A DNA stretch of 64,000 nt from Megamerina dolium (GCA_963854835.1 OY978525.1:65773407-65837406); one strand, 5' to 3'; numbered from the stretch's first letter, positions 22,553-33,690 are shown. A program made the numbers and translations. The notes: generated by a model from the sequence alone, not told the origin.

Positions 22553-23858
22553 AAGGGTTATCCATTTCGCGGTTTCAAAAGTATAGGGCTAGAATTCGAC
22601 ATCTGTCAAACTGAGTTGTTAAAACAATTTCTTTCTTTTTCAGTTCAAAGTCTGACATTTGCGAAAATGGATCGCTTAACTATCGCACAACGCATTAAAA
22701 TTGTAAAAACCTACTACAAAAATGGTGATTCTGCCACAGCCACATATCGTGCTTTAAGAGGAGATTATGGTTTACATAATCGTCCAACTACGCAAGCAAT
22801 TGGCAAAATTGTGAAGAAATATGAAGAGACTGGATCGGTTACAGATATTGTAAGGCCTGTGCATCATCGTTTCGCTCGTACCACTGAAAATATCGCTGCT
22901 GTAAGTGAAAGTGTTGCCGAAGACCCGAATGTGTCGATTCCTCGTCGTTCTCGGGAATTAGAACTGTCTTACGGCACATTATGGCGTATTTTGCATTTGG
23001 ATCTACGCCTACATCCATATAAAATCCAGCTCACACAACAACTGAAGCCAGCTGACCATTCACAACGTCGTAGATACGTCGAATGGGTGCTTGAACAACA
23101 GGCGGTGGACGGCGATTTTTCGAACAAAATTTTCTTCAACGACGAAGCACACTCTTCTCACTCGGTGGGTATGTTAACAAACAAAATTGTCGTATTTGGG
23201 GTTCTGAGAATCCTCAAGTAATTGAAGAGAGGCCACTACATCCACAAAAAGTCACTGCTTGGTGCGCTTTTTGGTCCGGAGGTGCGATTGGACCTTACTT
23301 CTTCGAAAACGACGATGGAACGACTGTCACCGTCAATTCGGATCGTTATGGTCATATGATAACCGACTTTTTTTTGCCTGCTATTGAAGAATACGACTTA
23401 GAGAATATGTGATTTCAACAAGACGATGCCACATGCCACACAACTCGAGCGAATATGGCTTTATTGCAAGAGAAATTTTCTGGCCGCGTAATTTCTCGTC
23501 GTGGTGATATCAAGTGGCCACCAAGATCATGCGATTTGACACCGCTTGACTTTTTTTTGTAGGGCTACGCGAAAGACCGTGTTTATGCAGATAAACCTTT
23601 AACTCTTGAGCACCTAAAAACCAACATTCGTCACGTTATGGCTGAGATACCGCCCAATATGTGTCAAAAAGTGGTCGAAAATTACCTCAAAAGAATCGAT
23701 GCTTGCAACAATTCGCGTGAGGTCATTTAAATGATGTAGTATTTCACACATAATGTCAACGTTCAAACTTTATAATAAAAAAGAAATATCATGATAAAAA
23801 ATATTTTATATGTGTTTTATTTACATTTACTTTTGAAACCGCAAAATGGATAACCCTT
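22553..23858 (+). mobile_element. rosa-family mariner (DD41D), copy B
   Basis: Inverted repeats lie at 22553-22581 and 23830-23858, with TA at 22551-22552 and 23859-23860. At 1306 bp it is the longest of the four copies and retains the complete N-terminus. It sits about 20 bp downstream of the 5' end of the inverted Jockey copy. Confidence 0.93.
22667..23730 (+). pseudogene. rosa transposase, copy B (broken)
   Basis: The start is the ATG at 22667 (MDRLTIAQRIKIVKTYY); the open frame extends upstream of it only by chance. The helix-turn-helix and linker (YGLHNRPTTQAIGKIVKKYE) are intact. Lesions: a net 2-base insertion at the first catalytic block (about 23150, ACTCTTCTCAC for ATTTCTCAC), Trp to stop TGA near 23410, the second-Asp motif reading QQDDAT, Trp to stop TAG near 23562, and a short deletion near 23720. 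Non-functional. Confidence 0.9.
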
Positions 23859-23860
23859 TA

Positions 23861-23979
23861 CATACTTATTTTCTGTCTGTTTAAAGGAGAGTTTCAAGGC
23901 GGTACACTTTGCGAAATGCTTTTTCTTAATTCTGCGCAGGAGCAAATTTTCTTTCTTTAACGCTTTGCTATCGTATACG
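23861..23979. other. Short spacer between rosa copy B and the errantivirus
   Basis: 120 bp of ordinary sequence. The last four bases, TATA (23980-23983), are the errantivirus target site. Confidence 0.6.
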
Positions 23980-23983
23980 TATA

Positions 23984-24264
23984 AGTAATTTTTATTCAAC
24001 TTTATTGTCTGCTTGTCCAGGAACAACTGAATTACAGAAAATTTACAAACTAAGAACTAAGCCTGTCCAACTGAACGGAATTGCTGATGCAAACTTTTTG
24101 CTTATTGAAATAACATAAACATAAAACAGTGCCAGAGGTTTAATGTTACTTAGCTGTGACAACGTTTGTTTGTTCAGCAGCGGCCACACATTCTGCTGAC
24201 TGAGCACTGCAGTCACGTAACCACAAGTCAATGGCCGTCGCTTTGCTGGATGATAGCGTTAACT
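23984..24264 (-). repeat. Errantivirus 3' LTR
   Basis: 281 bp, identical by eye to the 5' LTR at 29332-29612. It is bounded by the TATA target duplication on the left and the polypurine tract on the right. LTRs carry the promoter and polyadenylation signals. Confidence 0.95.
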
Positions 24265-25735
24265 CCTCCCTCGTTTAAGTTAAGGCCGTCCTCGGCCTTC
24301 TTAAGACTGTCGATAATAGTTTGGACGTGGTATTGTTGACGGGCTTTCCTCTTTTTTAAAGATAGTCTATGGAGGAAGAAACACAGGAGAACGATGACAA
24401 CTACGGCAGAAATGAACATCCAAGGTCTGGTCTTTAGCTCTTCTCTTATCTGACCGATATAGTGCAGGTTTTCGATGTTCATCCTTCGTAGGTACGGTAG
24501 GCTCAGTATTTATTGATGTTGTGTAATATTTATTAAAGTGGATGTAGCTGAGGCTGGAGACCTTCTAACGATGTTTCTTTCGTTTCGATATAGTGATCCG
24601 TTGATTTTTACTTCGTCATTGAAGGTGAGCAAATATGTTCCGGAGACGGTTTTCTCGGTACCATCGGTGCTTTGTACTATGGCAGTTTCGTCGTTGATGA
24701 TAATGACTCCATCGTCAACAATTGTTAGAGGGTTCAGATGGCTCGGTCGGGTGCTGCAGTGAGCGACACCGCCAGCATGAAGCTGTTGAGCACACGTCGG
24801 CCCAGGTATTTGTCTACAGAATGTTGTTGTCAGCGTTGCGCTGCAATTTGCGATTACTATCAGGCGATTTCCGCAGTCCGCGATAAGGTTACCTCCAGCA
24901 AAATGGAGAATTGTAGAGTTATGTTGGACAGGATATAAAGTTAGTTTCTTACAGACTATATCTGGATTAGGATACTTAAAAATAAAATGCAAAAATTGAT
25001 TGTCTAATAAAACTTTTACATAGGAAACTTCTATTACATCCGCTACAGTTATATTTGCAGAGTGCTCATTGATTATAGTTTTCAAATCATTAGAGTCCAA
25101 AATTTGAGGGTTTGCCAATCCGATCTTCGCGAGAGTAATAGACAAAGTTAGGCTTTCTATTTCTGAAATCAAAATTCTGTCTCTTGCGAGCAGTGTTTCA
25201 TACAAATGTTCTGTGTCAGTTTTTGTTTTTGTGCTATTTAGGATGATATTTACTGTGTCCGTCAATTTGTTTATTTGTTCTTGTGTCTTTGTATTTATAA
25301 GTACCTGTCTATTTTCTGAGTCAATTAGTTCTTGCTGACTAAATTTTATTTTTTCGAAGTCATCAAAATCTGGCGTCCCTGCAACTATTTTCAAAGCGGT
25401 GCCCAAAAAATTGATGCTTCTCGCATGTCTGTGGTGAACGTCCATAGTAGACAAAAGTGTCCTTATCTGTTCGATGTCTGAGTCCAGTATCTTTCTCATG
25501 TGTGACTGAGGAAATAGGTTCGTAAGTCCTTTGGTTTCATCGGCCATTTCTGAATACGTTGCGAGGTTTGATGCCTTAGATATCCAAATTCCCGCCAGAT
25601 CGTCACATCTCCATCTATTATTGGAATATAGTTCGCATGGGAATAGTCGGTCAATTTAGCTGTCGATACCGCGGCGAAGAGAAGTACAATTATAATCCTA
25701 AACGGAATACCAAACTTTGAGTAGTGGAATATTAA
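24228..25735 (-). pseudogene. Errantivirus env gene (damaged)
   Basis: Env is the membrane glycoprotein that lets errantiviruses leave and enter cells; it is related to baculovirus F proteins. The main open part (25547-24510, 345 residues) has a basic RHAR motif at residues 40-43, a possible protease cleavage site, followed by a hydrophobic stretch (about 45-56). It also has a central coiled region and a Cys-rich C-terminal half. The transmembrane segment (rich in Val/Ile/Leu, about residues 20-37 of the 24482-24228 piece) and a cytoplasmic tail follow after an in-frame TAA at 24507-24509. The N-terminal signal-like segment is in another frame (about 25735-25565), so a frame shift lies near 25560. 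It is non-functional as it stands. Confidence 0.85.
24265..24277 (-). promoter_or_regulatory. Polypurine tract (plus-strand primer)
   Basis: In element orientation the purine-rich run AACGAGGGAGG ends directly at the 3' LTR. It is the expected primer site for second-strand DNA synthesis. Confidence 0.85.
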
Positions 25736-25741
25736 ACTTAA

Positions 25742-28700
25742 TTATCTTAAATTGTCCTTGTGGACCACCCTCCCTTTTATAAGAACTGTTGTTCCTAGGT
25801 CTGCTTGCACTGTTTCTTCGACATACAGGGGTGTAAGTTTATTTCCCAGCCTTCTATTTGTTTTTACCATTACCTTATCTCCTACCTGAAAATTTCTGTT
25901 CTTTCGGGTTTCATTAAGCCTTTGCATTTGAAGTTCTTGGGCTTTATGAACCCTATTTCTGATTTCGGTCTCTAATTCCAAGGGGGACGCATGGATTACG
26001 TCAATCGGACGTCTATTCGTGACTAAATGGATGGTTCTGTTGTATTCTATGGTAGACTGGAGTATCAATTTTACTGTATCGTCAATGCATTTCCCTATTT
26101 TTAAGCATCGTGCGATCTCTAGGAGGGTACTGTGAAATCTTTCCACTTGTCCATTTGACGTGCTATTTATTATTTGTGCGTTTATTATTTGCACATTAAA
26201 CTGGGTCCGCAGTAATGAAGTAATAGTTTCCGAATTCAAAGAAGGCTCATTATCGCAGAATATGGTTTTCGTGCGATGGTAAAAGTTTAAAAGTTGCAGA
26301 ATTGGTGGCACCAGGTCTGTAATTGTTCTCGAAGCGATTGGTTGCACAATCGCGAATTTTGAAAATTTGTCTATAGAAGTTAGAAAATATTTTTTGTCTG
26401 TTGAAAATATATCGATGTGAAGCATTTCGCCCACGTACGAAGGAATAGGTGTTTCGCCAAGGACATGCTTTTTCGGATGGCGATAATATTTGACTTTTTG
26501 ACAGATTTTGCAGCTTGCGACAACCCCGTTTGCTAGTTGGGTCATCTTAGGGAAAAAGTAGTCCTCTAAAATTTGCTTTGTGTTTTCTTGCGCAGCTCTA
26601 TGAGCCCTATTATGTTCTGTAAGCACGATTTCTCTTTGCTCATCTTGGTTGAAGATGTCAACTACGAATTTTTTTGAATAACGAAAGGCCGTTGATGGGA
26701 ATGTTTCAATTAGTCTATGTTGAATCAGTGCTAGCGTTGCAAGGTCGCAATGAATAGCATTTACTACGTCTTCTTTTACTGCGTCGCACTCTGCTTCAAA
26801 AAGCGTTTTTCTATCCGAGAAATATATGAGATGCCTGGTTTTTTTTCCAAAAACTATAATAGTGCGCTTTGATGGAATAGTGTCTTCCTTAATTATTATC
26901 TGGTTTTGAAAACAGTTGACCGGTTTGTCAGTAGGCTCAACAGTGTAAGTTAATGACATTTCGCTGTGCATTGTGGCTAAATCAGATTGTGCATCCTCTT
27001 CGAGGGCATGAATATTTTGTCGTGACAACGCATCTGCAACATGATTTTCTCTACCTGGCTTGTAGAAAATCTGAGCATTGTGCTCATAGATAAAGGCTTT
27101 CCACCGCTTTATTTTAGCGTTTGGATTTCGATCCGAAACCGCAAACGTAAGAGGCTGGTGGTCAGTAAAAATGTTTAGGTTTTTAACGCCATACAAGTAA
27201 TTCCTAAGGCACTTTAGAGCCCACACTATGGCAAGCAACTCTCGTTCGTTGGTTGCGAAATTTGTTTCCCTATCTTTCAAGGTCCTTGAAATCATCGTGA
27301 TTGGTCTTCCATCTTGAGACAAGACTGCCCCTAAACCACACGATGAAGCGTCTGTTGTCAAATCAAACGGCTTTTTGTAATCCGGATAGAGTAACATGAC
27401 GTCTTCGGAAGTCAACACTTCTTTTAGTCTCCTAAAAGCTTGGTATTGATTTTCGTCAAGGTTGATTGGTAGTTTCTTTGACTGAGTAGCGCTTATCTTG
27501 CCGTTTTCGCCTTTAAGTATGTCTGTTAAAGGTTTTGCTATTGTTGCGAAATCCTTAATGAAACACCTATAGTAGCTAGCCAGACCCAAGAAGGACCTTA
27601 CGTTAAATAACGTAGTGGGTTGCTCGTAATTTTGAATAGCCTCAACCTTGCTAGGGCTCGTCGCGATTCCGTTCCGAGACACCATAAATCCCAAATATTC
27701 GACCTTTTCCTTGAAAAAGTTTGACTTTTCGCGAGAGACCCTCATGTTAGCTTCGTATAAGCTATCCAGGACCCAAGCGATATGTTTGACATGATCTCTC
27801 ATGTTTTCTGAAAAAATAATTACGTCGTCAACGTAAACATAGCATGATTTTCCTATTTGCTCTCTGAGCACATCGTCAATCGCCCTTTGAAAAATGCTAG
27901 CAGCATTTTTTAAGCCAAAAGGCAGCCTACAGAACTCGTATTTGCCATTTCCCACTGAGAATACAGTTTTTTCTCTGTCCCGTTCGGCGAGTAAAATTTG
28001 GTGAAAACCTGACTTGAGGTCAAGTGTTGTGAAATACCTTGATCTTCCTAGGTTTGACAATATAACATTGACATTCGGAATTGGGTATTTGTCGGCTATA
28101 GTTTTTGAATTTAATTTTCTAAAGTCTACAACAAGTCGTTTTTTTATTCCCGTATTCATCGGTGCCCTTTTTGTCTACTACCCAGATGGGATTATTATAT
28201 GGAGACCTTGATGGCCTTATTATGCCATCTTTTAATAAATTACTAGTTTCTTTATTAACAAAATCAGCCACTCCCATTGGATATGGGTATAGCCTTGAAC
28301 CCTGTCTATTCATTTTCAGTGCGAATAGTTGCCACAATATTAGTATTGAAGGGAAGTGCTTCATTTGGTTCTGCAAACACCCCCATCCGATTCCTCAACA
28401 TTTTTCGGAACTCCTCTGATATTTCCTGAGGAACCTCTATATTTTCTAAACCTATGAAGTTTACATTTTCGCAATTAAGAAATTGTATGGGCTCTGGTCC
28501 TGAATTTACTCTCAACTCTTTGTTCTTAAAGTCCAGCGTTGCGTTTACTTGAGTCAATAAATCAAGGCCAATTATGCCATCGAATGTGGAGAGGTTGTGC
28601 AGTATAAAAAAGGTAGCATTTGTATTAAATAAATTTATGAAACATTTTTGTTTAACGGTAGTAGACCCATGGATAGATTTTACTATAAATGGTTTTTTCG

Positions 28701-28743
28701 CTGATTTTATATGCTTTAATTCAGGCAATGGCAATGGAGACAT
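25742..28743 (-). pseudogene. Errantivirus pol (protease remnant, RT, RNase H, integrase), two frame shifts
   Basis: The 805-residue frame at 28159-25742 holds reverse transcriptase (LKSGFHQI, LPFGLKNAAS, YVDD at residues 109-112), RNase H (Asp270 in TTDASSCGLG, Asp333 in FTDHQPL, Asp376 in HVADALSR), and integrase (His516, His520, Cys550, Cys553 zinc site; Asp583, Asp636, Glu673). It ends at VVHKDNLR. Upstream, protease-linker sequence (28743-28306) and the first RT segment (to 28119) are in other frames. One shift lies near 28310-28330; the other is a 7-A run at 28139-28145 where 6 would keep the frame. The protease active-site segment appears lost with the gag deletion. Confidence 0.9.
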
Positions 28744-29086
28744 ACGTCTCGTGTTTTCCTTCGAAGTCTGGTAGGGATTTCACTATATGCAGAGATTCTT
28801 TGCACGTTATATTTTCCCTAATATCTGCCTCGCTAAATGTCTCTATTTCCGGCGCACTAACCGTTGTTTCCCTAAGACTCCTACTGACATTTTCTAATTT
28901 TTGTTCGAATATTTTTTGCTGAGCTGCAAGTGCGCTGTTAACGGCACTTTCAATTATAACTTTAAGTTGATCAGTGGTTGCCATGTCAAAACTTTTTTTG
29001 TCACTGTTTACGTTTAAGTTACCGAAATTCTTTAGCAGCGCATCTATTTCACTGTCACTCATTAGTCGCACAAATTCGGACGGCAA
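28721..29086 (-). pseudogene. Errantivirus gag, N-terminal remnant
   Basis: 121 residues beginning MPSEFVRLMSDSEIDALL, joined after about residue 105 to sequence that overlaps the protease-linker frame. Gypsy Gag proteins are around 450 residues. Most of capsid, any nucleocapsid and the start of protease are missing, so an internal deletion of more than 1 kb is inferred. Particle assembly would need Gag from another element. Confidence 0.75.
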
Positions 29087-29180
29087 ATAATTTTTTCTAA
29101 AACCATGTGAGCACTCTACTTACATTTCTTAATAGTTTTATCCTTAAAGCTATTTGTAACTATCGATGTTGAATATTCTG

Positions 29181-29297
29181 CTTTCGTCGGTCTGACGTGT
29201 ATGATGCGTAGTATTGAATGCCGTTGCCGCTTTCGTCGGTCTGACGTATATGATGCGTAGTGTTTAGTGCTGTTGCCGCTTTCGTCGGTCTGACGGA
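29181..29297. repeat. 49-bp tandem repeats in the errantivirus leader
   Basis: Unit starting CTTTCGTCGGTCTGACG at 29181-29229 and 29230-29278, with a partial third copy at 29279-29297. They lie between primer-binding site and gag. In Drosophila gypsy the same interval holds the Su(Hw) insulator array; I see no Su(Hw)-type core here, so a regulatory or packaging role is only a possibility. Confidence 0.85.
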
Positions 29298-29320
29298 TAG
29301 CGTTGAGTTGTACGAATACC

Positions 29321-29332
29321 CGTTGGGCGCCA
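29321..29332 (-). promoter_or_regulatory. tRNA-Lys primer-binding site
   Basis: TGGCGCCCAACG in element orientation, directly inside the 5' LTR, complementary to the 3' end of insect tRNA-Lys (…CGTTGGGCGCCA). It starts minus-strand DNA synthesis. The gypsy group is known to use tRNA-Lys. Confidence 0.85.
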
Positions 29333-29612
29333 GTAATTTTTATTCAACTTTATTGTCTGCTTGTCCAGGAACAACTGAATTACAGAAAATTTACAAACTA
29401 AGAACTAAGCCTGTCCAACTGAACGGAATTGCTGATGCAAACTTTTTGCTTATTGAAATAACATAAACATAAAACAGTGCCAGAGGTTTAATGTTACTTA
29501 GCTGTGACAACGTTTGTTTGTTCAGCAGCGGCCACACATTCTGCTGACTGAGCACTGCAGTCACGTAACCACAAGTCAATGGCCGTCGCTTTGCTGGATG
29601 ATAGCGTTAACT
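29332..29612 (-). repeat. Errantivirus 5' LTR
   Basis: 281 bp, same length and by eye same sequence as the 3' LTR. Followed on the plus strand by the TATA target duplication (29613-29616) and, 20 bp on, by rosa copy C. Confidence 0.95.
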
Positions 29613-29635
29613 TATACGTTTGTTATAAACATATA

Positions 29636-30836
29636 AAGGGTTATCCATTTCGCGGTTTCAAAAGTATAGGACTAGAATTCGACATCTGTCAAACTGAGTT
29701 GTTAAAACAATAACAATGCCACATATCGTGCTTTAAGAGGAGATTATGGTTTACATAATCGTCCAACTACGCAAGCAATTGGCAAAATTGTGAAGAAATA
29801 TGAAGAGACTGGATCGGTTACAGATATTGTAAGGCCTGTGCATCATCGTTTCGCTCGTACCACCGAAAATATCGCTGCTGTAAGTGAAAGTGTTGCCGAA
29901 GACCCGAATGTGTCGATTCCTCGTCGTTCTCAGGAATTAGGACTGTCTTACGGCACATTATGGCGTATTTTGCATTTGGATCTACACCTACATCCATATA
30001 AAATCCAGCTCACACATCAACTGAAGCCAGCTGACCATTCACAACGTCGTAGATACGTCGAATGGGTGCTTGAATAACAGGCGGTGGACGGCGATTTTTC
30101 GAACAAAATTTTCTTCAGCGACGAAGCACATTTCTCACTCGGTGGGTATGTTAACAAACAAAATTGTCGTATTTGGGGTTCTGAGAATCCTCAAGTAATT
30201 GAAGAGAGACCACTACATCCACAAAAAGTCACTGCTTGGTCCGCTCTTTGGTCCGGAGGTGTGATTGGACCTTACTTCTTCGAAAACGACGATGGAACGA
30301 CTGTCACCGTCAATTCGGAGCGTTATGGTCATATGATAACCGACTTTTTTTTGCCTGCTATTGAAGAATACGACTTAGAGAATATGTGGTTTCAACAAGA
30401 CGGTGCCACATGCCACACAACTCGAGCGAATATGGCTTTATTGCAAGAGAAATTTTCTGGCCGCGTAATTTCTCGTCGTGGCGATATCAAGTGGCCACCA
30501 AGATCATGCGATTTGACACCGCTTGACTTTTTTTTGTGGGGTTACGCGAAAGACCGTGTTTATGCAGATAAACCTTTAACTCTTGAGCACCTAAAAACCA
30601 ACATTCGTCACGTTATGGCTGAGATACCGCCCAATATGTGTCAAAAAGTGGTCGAAAATTACCTCAAAAGAATCGATGCTTACAACAATTCGCGTGGTGG
30701 TCATTTAAATGATGTAGTATTTCACACATAATGTCAACGTTCAAACTTTATAATAAAAAAGAAATATCATGATAAAAAATATTTTATATGTGTTTTATTT
30801 ACATTTACTTTTGAAACCGCAAAATGGATAACCCTT
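29636..30836 (+). mobile_element. rosa-family mariner (DD41D), copy C
   Basis: Inverted repeats at 29636-29664 and 30808-30836 with TA at 29634-29635 and 30837-30838. The 1201-bp element lost about 105 bp around the start codon, but its catalytic part is the best preserved of the four. Confidence 0.93.
29717..30731 (+). pseudogene. rosa transposase, copy C (start lost, one stop)
   Basis: The deletion after TTGTTAAAACAA (about 29711) removes the ATG and first 20-odd codons. A CAA to TAA change at 30075-30077 interrupts the linker (WVLE, stop, QAVDGDF). From 30084 to 30731 the frame is open for 215 residues and holds all three acidic residues: FFSDEAHF (near residue 11), WFQQDGATCHTT (near 108) and SCDLTPLDFF (near 149). 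Forty-one residues lie between the second and third Asp (the second Asp of the last motif), giving DD41D. C-terminus GGHLNDVVFHT. One nonsense change and the lost start are the only obvious damage. Confidence 0.92.
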
Positions 30837-30838
30837 TA

Positions 30839-31440
30839 CAATATATATTTATATATTTATTAGTTCAACTGTGCGATATACTAACACTTCCTTTCGTAAT
30901 TCTTCCATTTCTTCGAGTTGCCAGTGTTATGGAAATTTAGAGCAGAGTTTGAGGCTTCTCCAAGGACATTCGAAGAGTGGAAGGGCGAATTTTCTTTATT
31001 TTCCTAATTACCGTGCTGGCTCCGGCAGTAATGATGCTCAAACTTTTTACCAAAAACACATCACGGAAAGGAAAAATAGTTCTTTAATAACGATTTGTCG
31101 GAACTATCGTTATTGCAACTCGCCACTGCACACTTCACACCAAAAAAGATAACTGTTCATTCAGGGCACAATCTCTATTTCTATCATTCTTGCCATGAAC
31201 CATTGAATCATTATCTATTGCTTTGTATCGCTGTGCATATGTTGATTTCTTTTCATTCTTCCTTTCTCTAAGCTATATATTCCTACCTACACATTTAACG
31301 AAATAACTTTAAAAACTTCACACTCCATTTGCGACACCACCGCCTAAGAAGTTTTACTTTAAAAAGGATATTGATTAAAGATGATTTAGAATAACTGTAT
31401 TGGCACAGAATACAGGAGAGAGCAAAGATAAAAAAAACAC
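30839..31440. other. Stretch without recognised gene
   Basis: Short open frames without family motifs; may be 5' leader of the gypsy-like element that follows, but no LTR or primer site was recognised. Confidence 0.35.
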
Positions 31441-32132
31441 AAGTAAACTTAAACTAACATATGAAGATTAAAGTGCTAACGGACCTGTTAGTTAATCTGA
31501 AAAAGAATCCGAATAGAAGATATATAAATCAGTATATAGAAAAAAAAGAAAAAGTAATAAATGCCGTATGGGAATCATTAGGAAAAATAATCAAAAAGAA
31601 AGATCTAGAAAGAACAAAGAAACAATTTTTGTCATTAACACAAGAAATAGGCGAGTTTTTGAAGCCATTAGAAGAACTTGCAGAAAACAAAGATATAAAC
31701 ACTGTAGAAGAACAAAATCAGCATGCAGTTATTGAATTTCATATTGGCAACTAAACTTAGATTATTGACTGTGGCCAATTCAACAACATTACAGCAATTA
31801 TCGGAAATTTTAAATGAAGTTTATGAACCAAATAAAAATGTATAGCAACTACATAATGAATTTACGCGCGTACAGCAAGCTAATTGGAATGTAAGTACGT
31901 TTGCAAATCGTGCAGAGATAGCATCGTTAAATGAGTTACAGATATCTGAACAAGGTGAGCAAAACAGAGAGATAATAGTAGAACTGAATAAGCAAATTGC
32001 ATTAGGAGCATTTAAAAATACTTTGAATGATAAATTTATAGTTTTGGCAGCTATACCAAAAAAGTTAAATGGAGCAATACAGTTAGCAACGGAGCAAGTG
32101 GACAAAACTCACAGGTCAGAAGCCAAAATAAT

Positions 32133-32441
32133 GTGAAGTTCATGAATAGAAATAGAGGGAATTTTTGTCAACGTGGGCAATTTAGGGGCGAGAATTATGC
32201 GAATCAAAGCGATTCCTACTATCGAAAAAATGCAAGTATGAATAATTCGTACAGTTCAGGTACAAATACTAGAGAATTCAATAGTTACAGTCAGAATTAT
32301 CGCGGCTACAACAATAATAGAGGTAGGTCTATACCCAATGGTAACAGAGGTGGTTACAATAATAATGGTGGCATGCGAGGCAACACGGGAAATAGATTTG
32401 CCCGCGGAGCGCGAAATTCGGGGTACGCACAAAGAAGATAG
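32133..32441 (+). pseudogene. Gypsy nucleocapsid-like Gly/Arg/Asn-rich protein segment
   Basis: 102 residues, rich in Gly, Arg, Asn and Tyr (RGYNNNRGRS, GGYNNNGGMRGN, RFARGARNSG). It has no zinc knuckle, which fits mdg1/412-type Gag proteins where basic repeats bind RNA. It ends directly at the start of the protease frame (32441). Confidence 0.65.
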
Positions 32442-32860
32442 TGAGTATAGACTCTAAAGGAGTACTGACAATTTTGGTGACGATCAAAATAGATTATAAG
32501 TGTCGTTTTAATATTGTATTAATGTTCTTGGTAGATACAGGATCAGATGTATCACCAGTAAAAGATAATGTACGATTTAGTAATCAAATAGATAATAGGG
32601 AATTTTGTAGATTTAATGGAACAATAAACAAAACGAGTTCGTTAGGTACAATAGGCCTAAAATTGGTGTTAGAAAATAGAGTAGTAGAGCATAAATTTCA
32701 TGTTGTTGATAAGAAAATAAATTTAAATCTGAATGGGATTTTAGGTAGAGATTTTCTAAGTAAACATATTTGTAAAATAGATTATGGAATATTTACATAC
32801 ATTAACATTGACAATAAAGGAAGAAGATGTCGTATTATAGAAACAGTTCGCAAGTTATAG
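32441..32860 (+). pseudogene. Gypsy aspartic protease and linker
   Basis: Retroviral-type protease motif FLVDTGSDVSPV (about residues 28-39) and the partner motif NGILGRDFL (about 92-100). It would cleave the Gag-Pol polyprotein. The frame is open for 139 residues and then stops before reverse transcriptase. It is part of the mdg1-like fragment. Confidence 0.75.
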
Positions 32861-33325
32861 CGTTCAGAAGTGATAGCTTATATTGACATGATTCCGGAAG
32901 AGGATTGTGTTATAATAGGCAAAGAGGTAAAAGAGGGATCTTTGTTGCACACGCAATAGTGCCAGCAAAATGGAATAAACATGTTAAGTTGCTCAACACA
33001 ACAGATGAAGAAGTTATTCTGGAGATTTCAGAAAATTAAAGAAGAAATAAAAGTTGGCAATTCAGTTGAAGAAGCAAGAAAGGAAGTTTTGAAAATTTGT
33101 AAGGAGTTTCAAAGTGTTTTCCATTTAGAAGGGGAAAAATTAACGAAAAATAATGTTTATAAGCAAAAGATAAAAACTGTGGACAAGTCGCCAGTGTATA
33201 TAAGGAATTATAGGATGCCACATGCAATCTTGCAGGTTTGATAAGCAGGTTCAAGATTTACTAGAAGATGACATAATAGAACCATCTGTTAGTCGATATA
33301 ATTCACCGTTATTGATTGTTTCATC

Positions 33326-33690
33326 AAGACAATGCCTCAGTTCACACATCCGCTATTGAGATGGCCAAAATCAATGAGTTAAAGCTCGAATTGTGTCAGC
33401 AGGACGCACCTTATTCGCCAGATTTAGCTCCTTCGGATTATTTTCTATTTCCAAATTTGAAAAAAATGTCTTGATGGTAGAAGATTTGCAAAACAATGAA
33501 GAGGTTGAGTCTGCGGTAGATGGCTATTTTATGAGCTAGACAGTTCATACTATAAACAGGGTATCGAAGCTATAGAATATCACTGGGAAAAGTGTATAGA
33601 GCTAAAAGGAGATTATGTTGAGAAATAAAGAAATATTTTCCCAAATGTATTGTTTTTTTTGTTAAGTAGGGTAGTTCTGGGACCGCCCTC
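33326..33690 (+). pseudogene. Mariner (DD34D group) 3' end fragment
   Basis: It begins at QDNASVHTS (second catalytic Asp) and reads AIEMAKINELKLEL, then APYSPDLAPSDYFLFPNLKK with the third Asp. One extra codon gives 35 rather than 34 intervening residues. Then come a stop, EEVESAVDGYF and EKCIELKGDYVEK, a mariner C-terminus. It is joined in the middle of a gypsy RT without visible terminal repeat on the left, so the join is a deletion or recombination. The sequence after 33650 may be the mariner 3' UTR. Confidence 0.82.

Larger units (their letters stand above)
23984..29612 (-). mobile_element. Errantivirus (gypsy-type LTR retroelement with env), defective provirus
   Basis: Direct repeats of 281 bp at 23984-24264 and 29332-29612 look identical base for base. 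They begin AGT and end ACT in element orientation, as in the Drosophila gypsy/17.6/297 group. A 4-bp duplication TATA flanks the element (23980-23983, 29613-29616). Between the LTRs, read on the minus strand, come a primer-binding site, leader repeats, a shortened gag, pol, env and a polypurine tract. At 5629 bp it is shorter than typical gypsy elements (about 7-7.5 kb) because most of gag is missing. Frame lesions lie in pol and env. Errantiviruses are insect endogenous retroviruses; this copy is non-autonomous. Confidence 0.95.
31441..33325 (+). mobile_element. mdg1-like gypsy retrotransposon, 5' half (gag, protease, RT start)
   Basis: Gag-like frames at 31461-31754 and about 31915-32135 are charged and helical (KPLEELAENKD, TLNDKFIVLAAIPKK). 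Next comes a Gly/Arg/Asn-rich RNA-binding region at 32133-32441 and then a protease with LVDTGSD near 32530. The first part of reverse transcriptase follows (IRNYRMPH near 33210, DDIIEPSVSRYNSPLLIV near 33270-33320, one frame change between them). It ends abruptly where a mariner 3' end begins. The rest of pol is absent. Several stops in gag. Confidence 0.78.

Noticed and set aside
22490..22666. N-terminal extension of the rosa copy B transposase upstream of the ATG at 22667
   Set aside because: The extra frame crosses the left terminal repeat and the Jockey 5' end; the other copies start at MDRLTI.
24538..24938. Plus-strand open frames across env
   Set aside because: They are shadows of the minus-strand env gene, which has family features.
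24228..25735. A functional infectious retrovirus envelope
   Set aside because: The gene has a frame shift and an in-frame stop and the element lacks most of gag; it is a defective endogenous copy.
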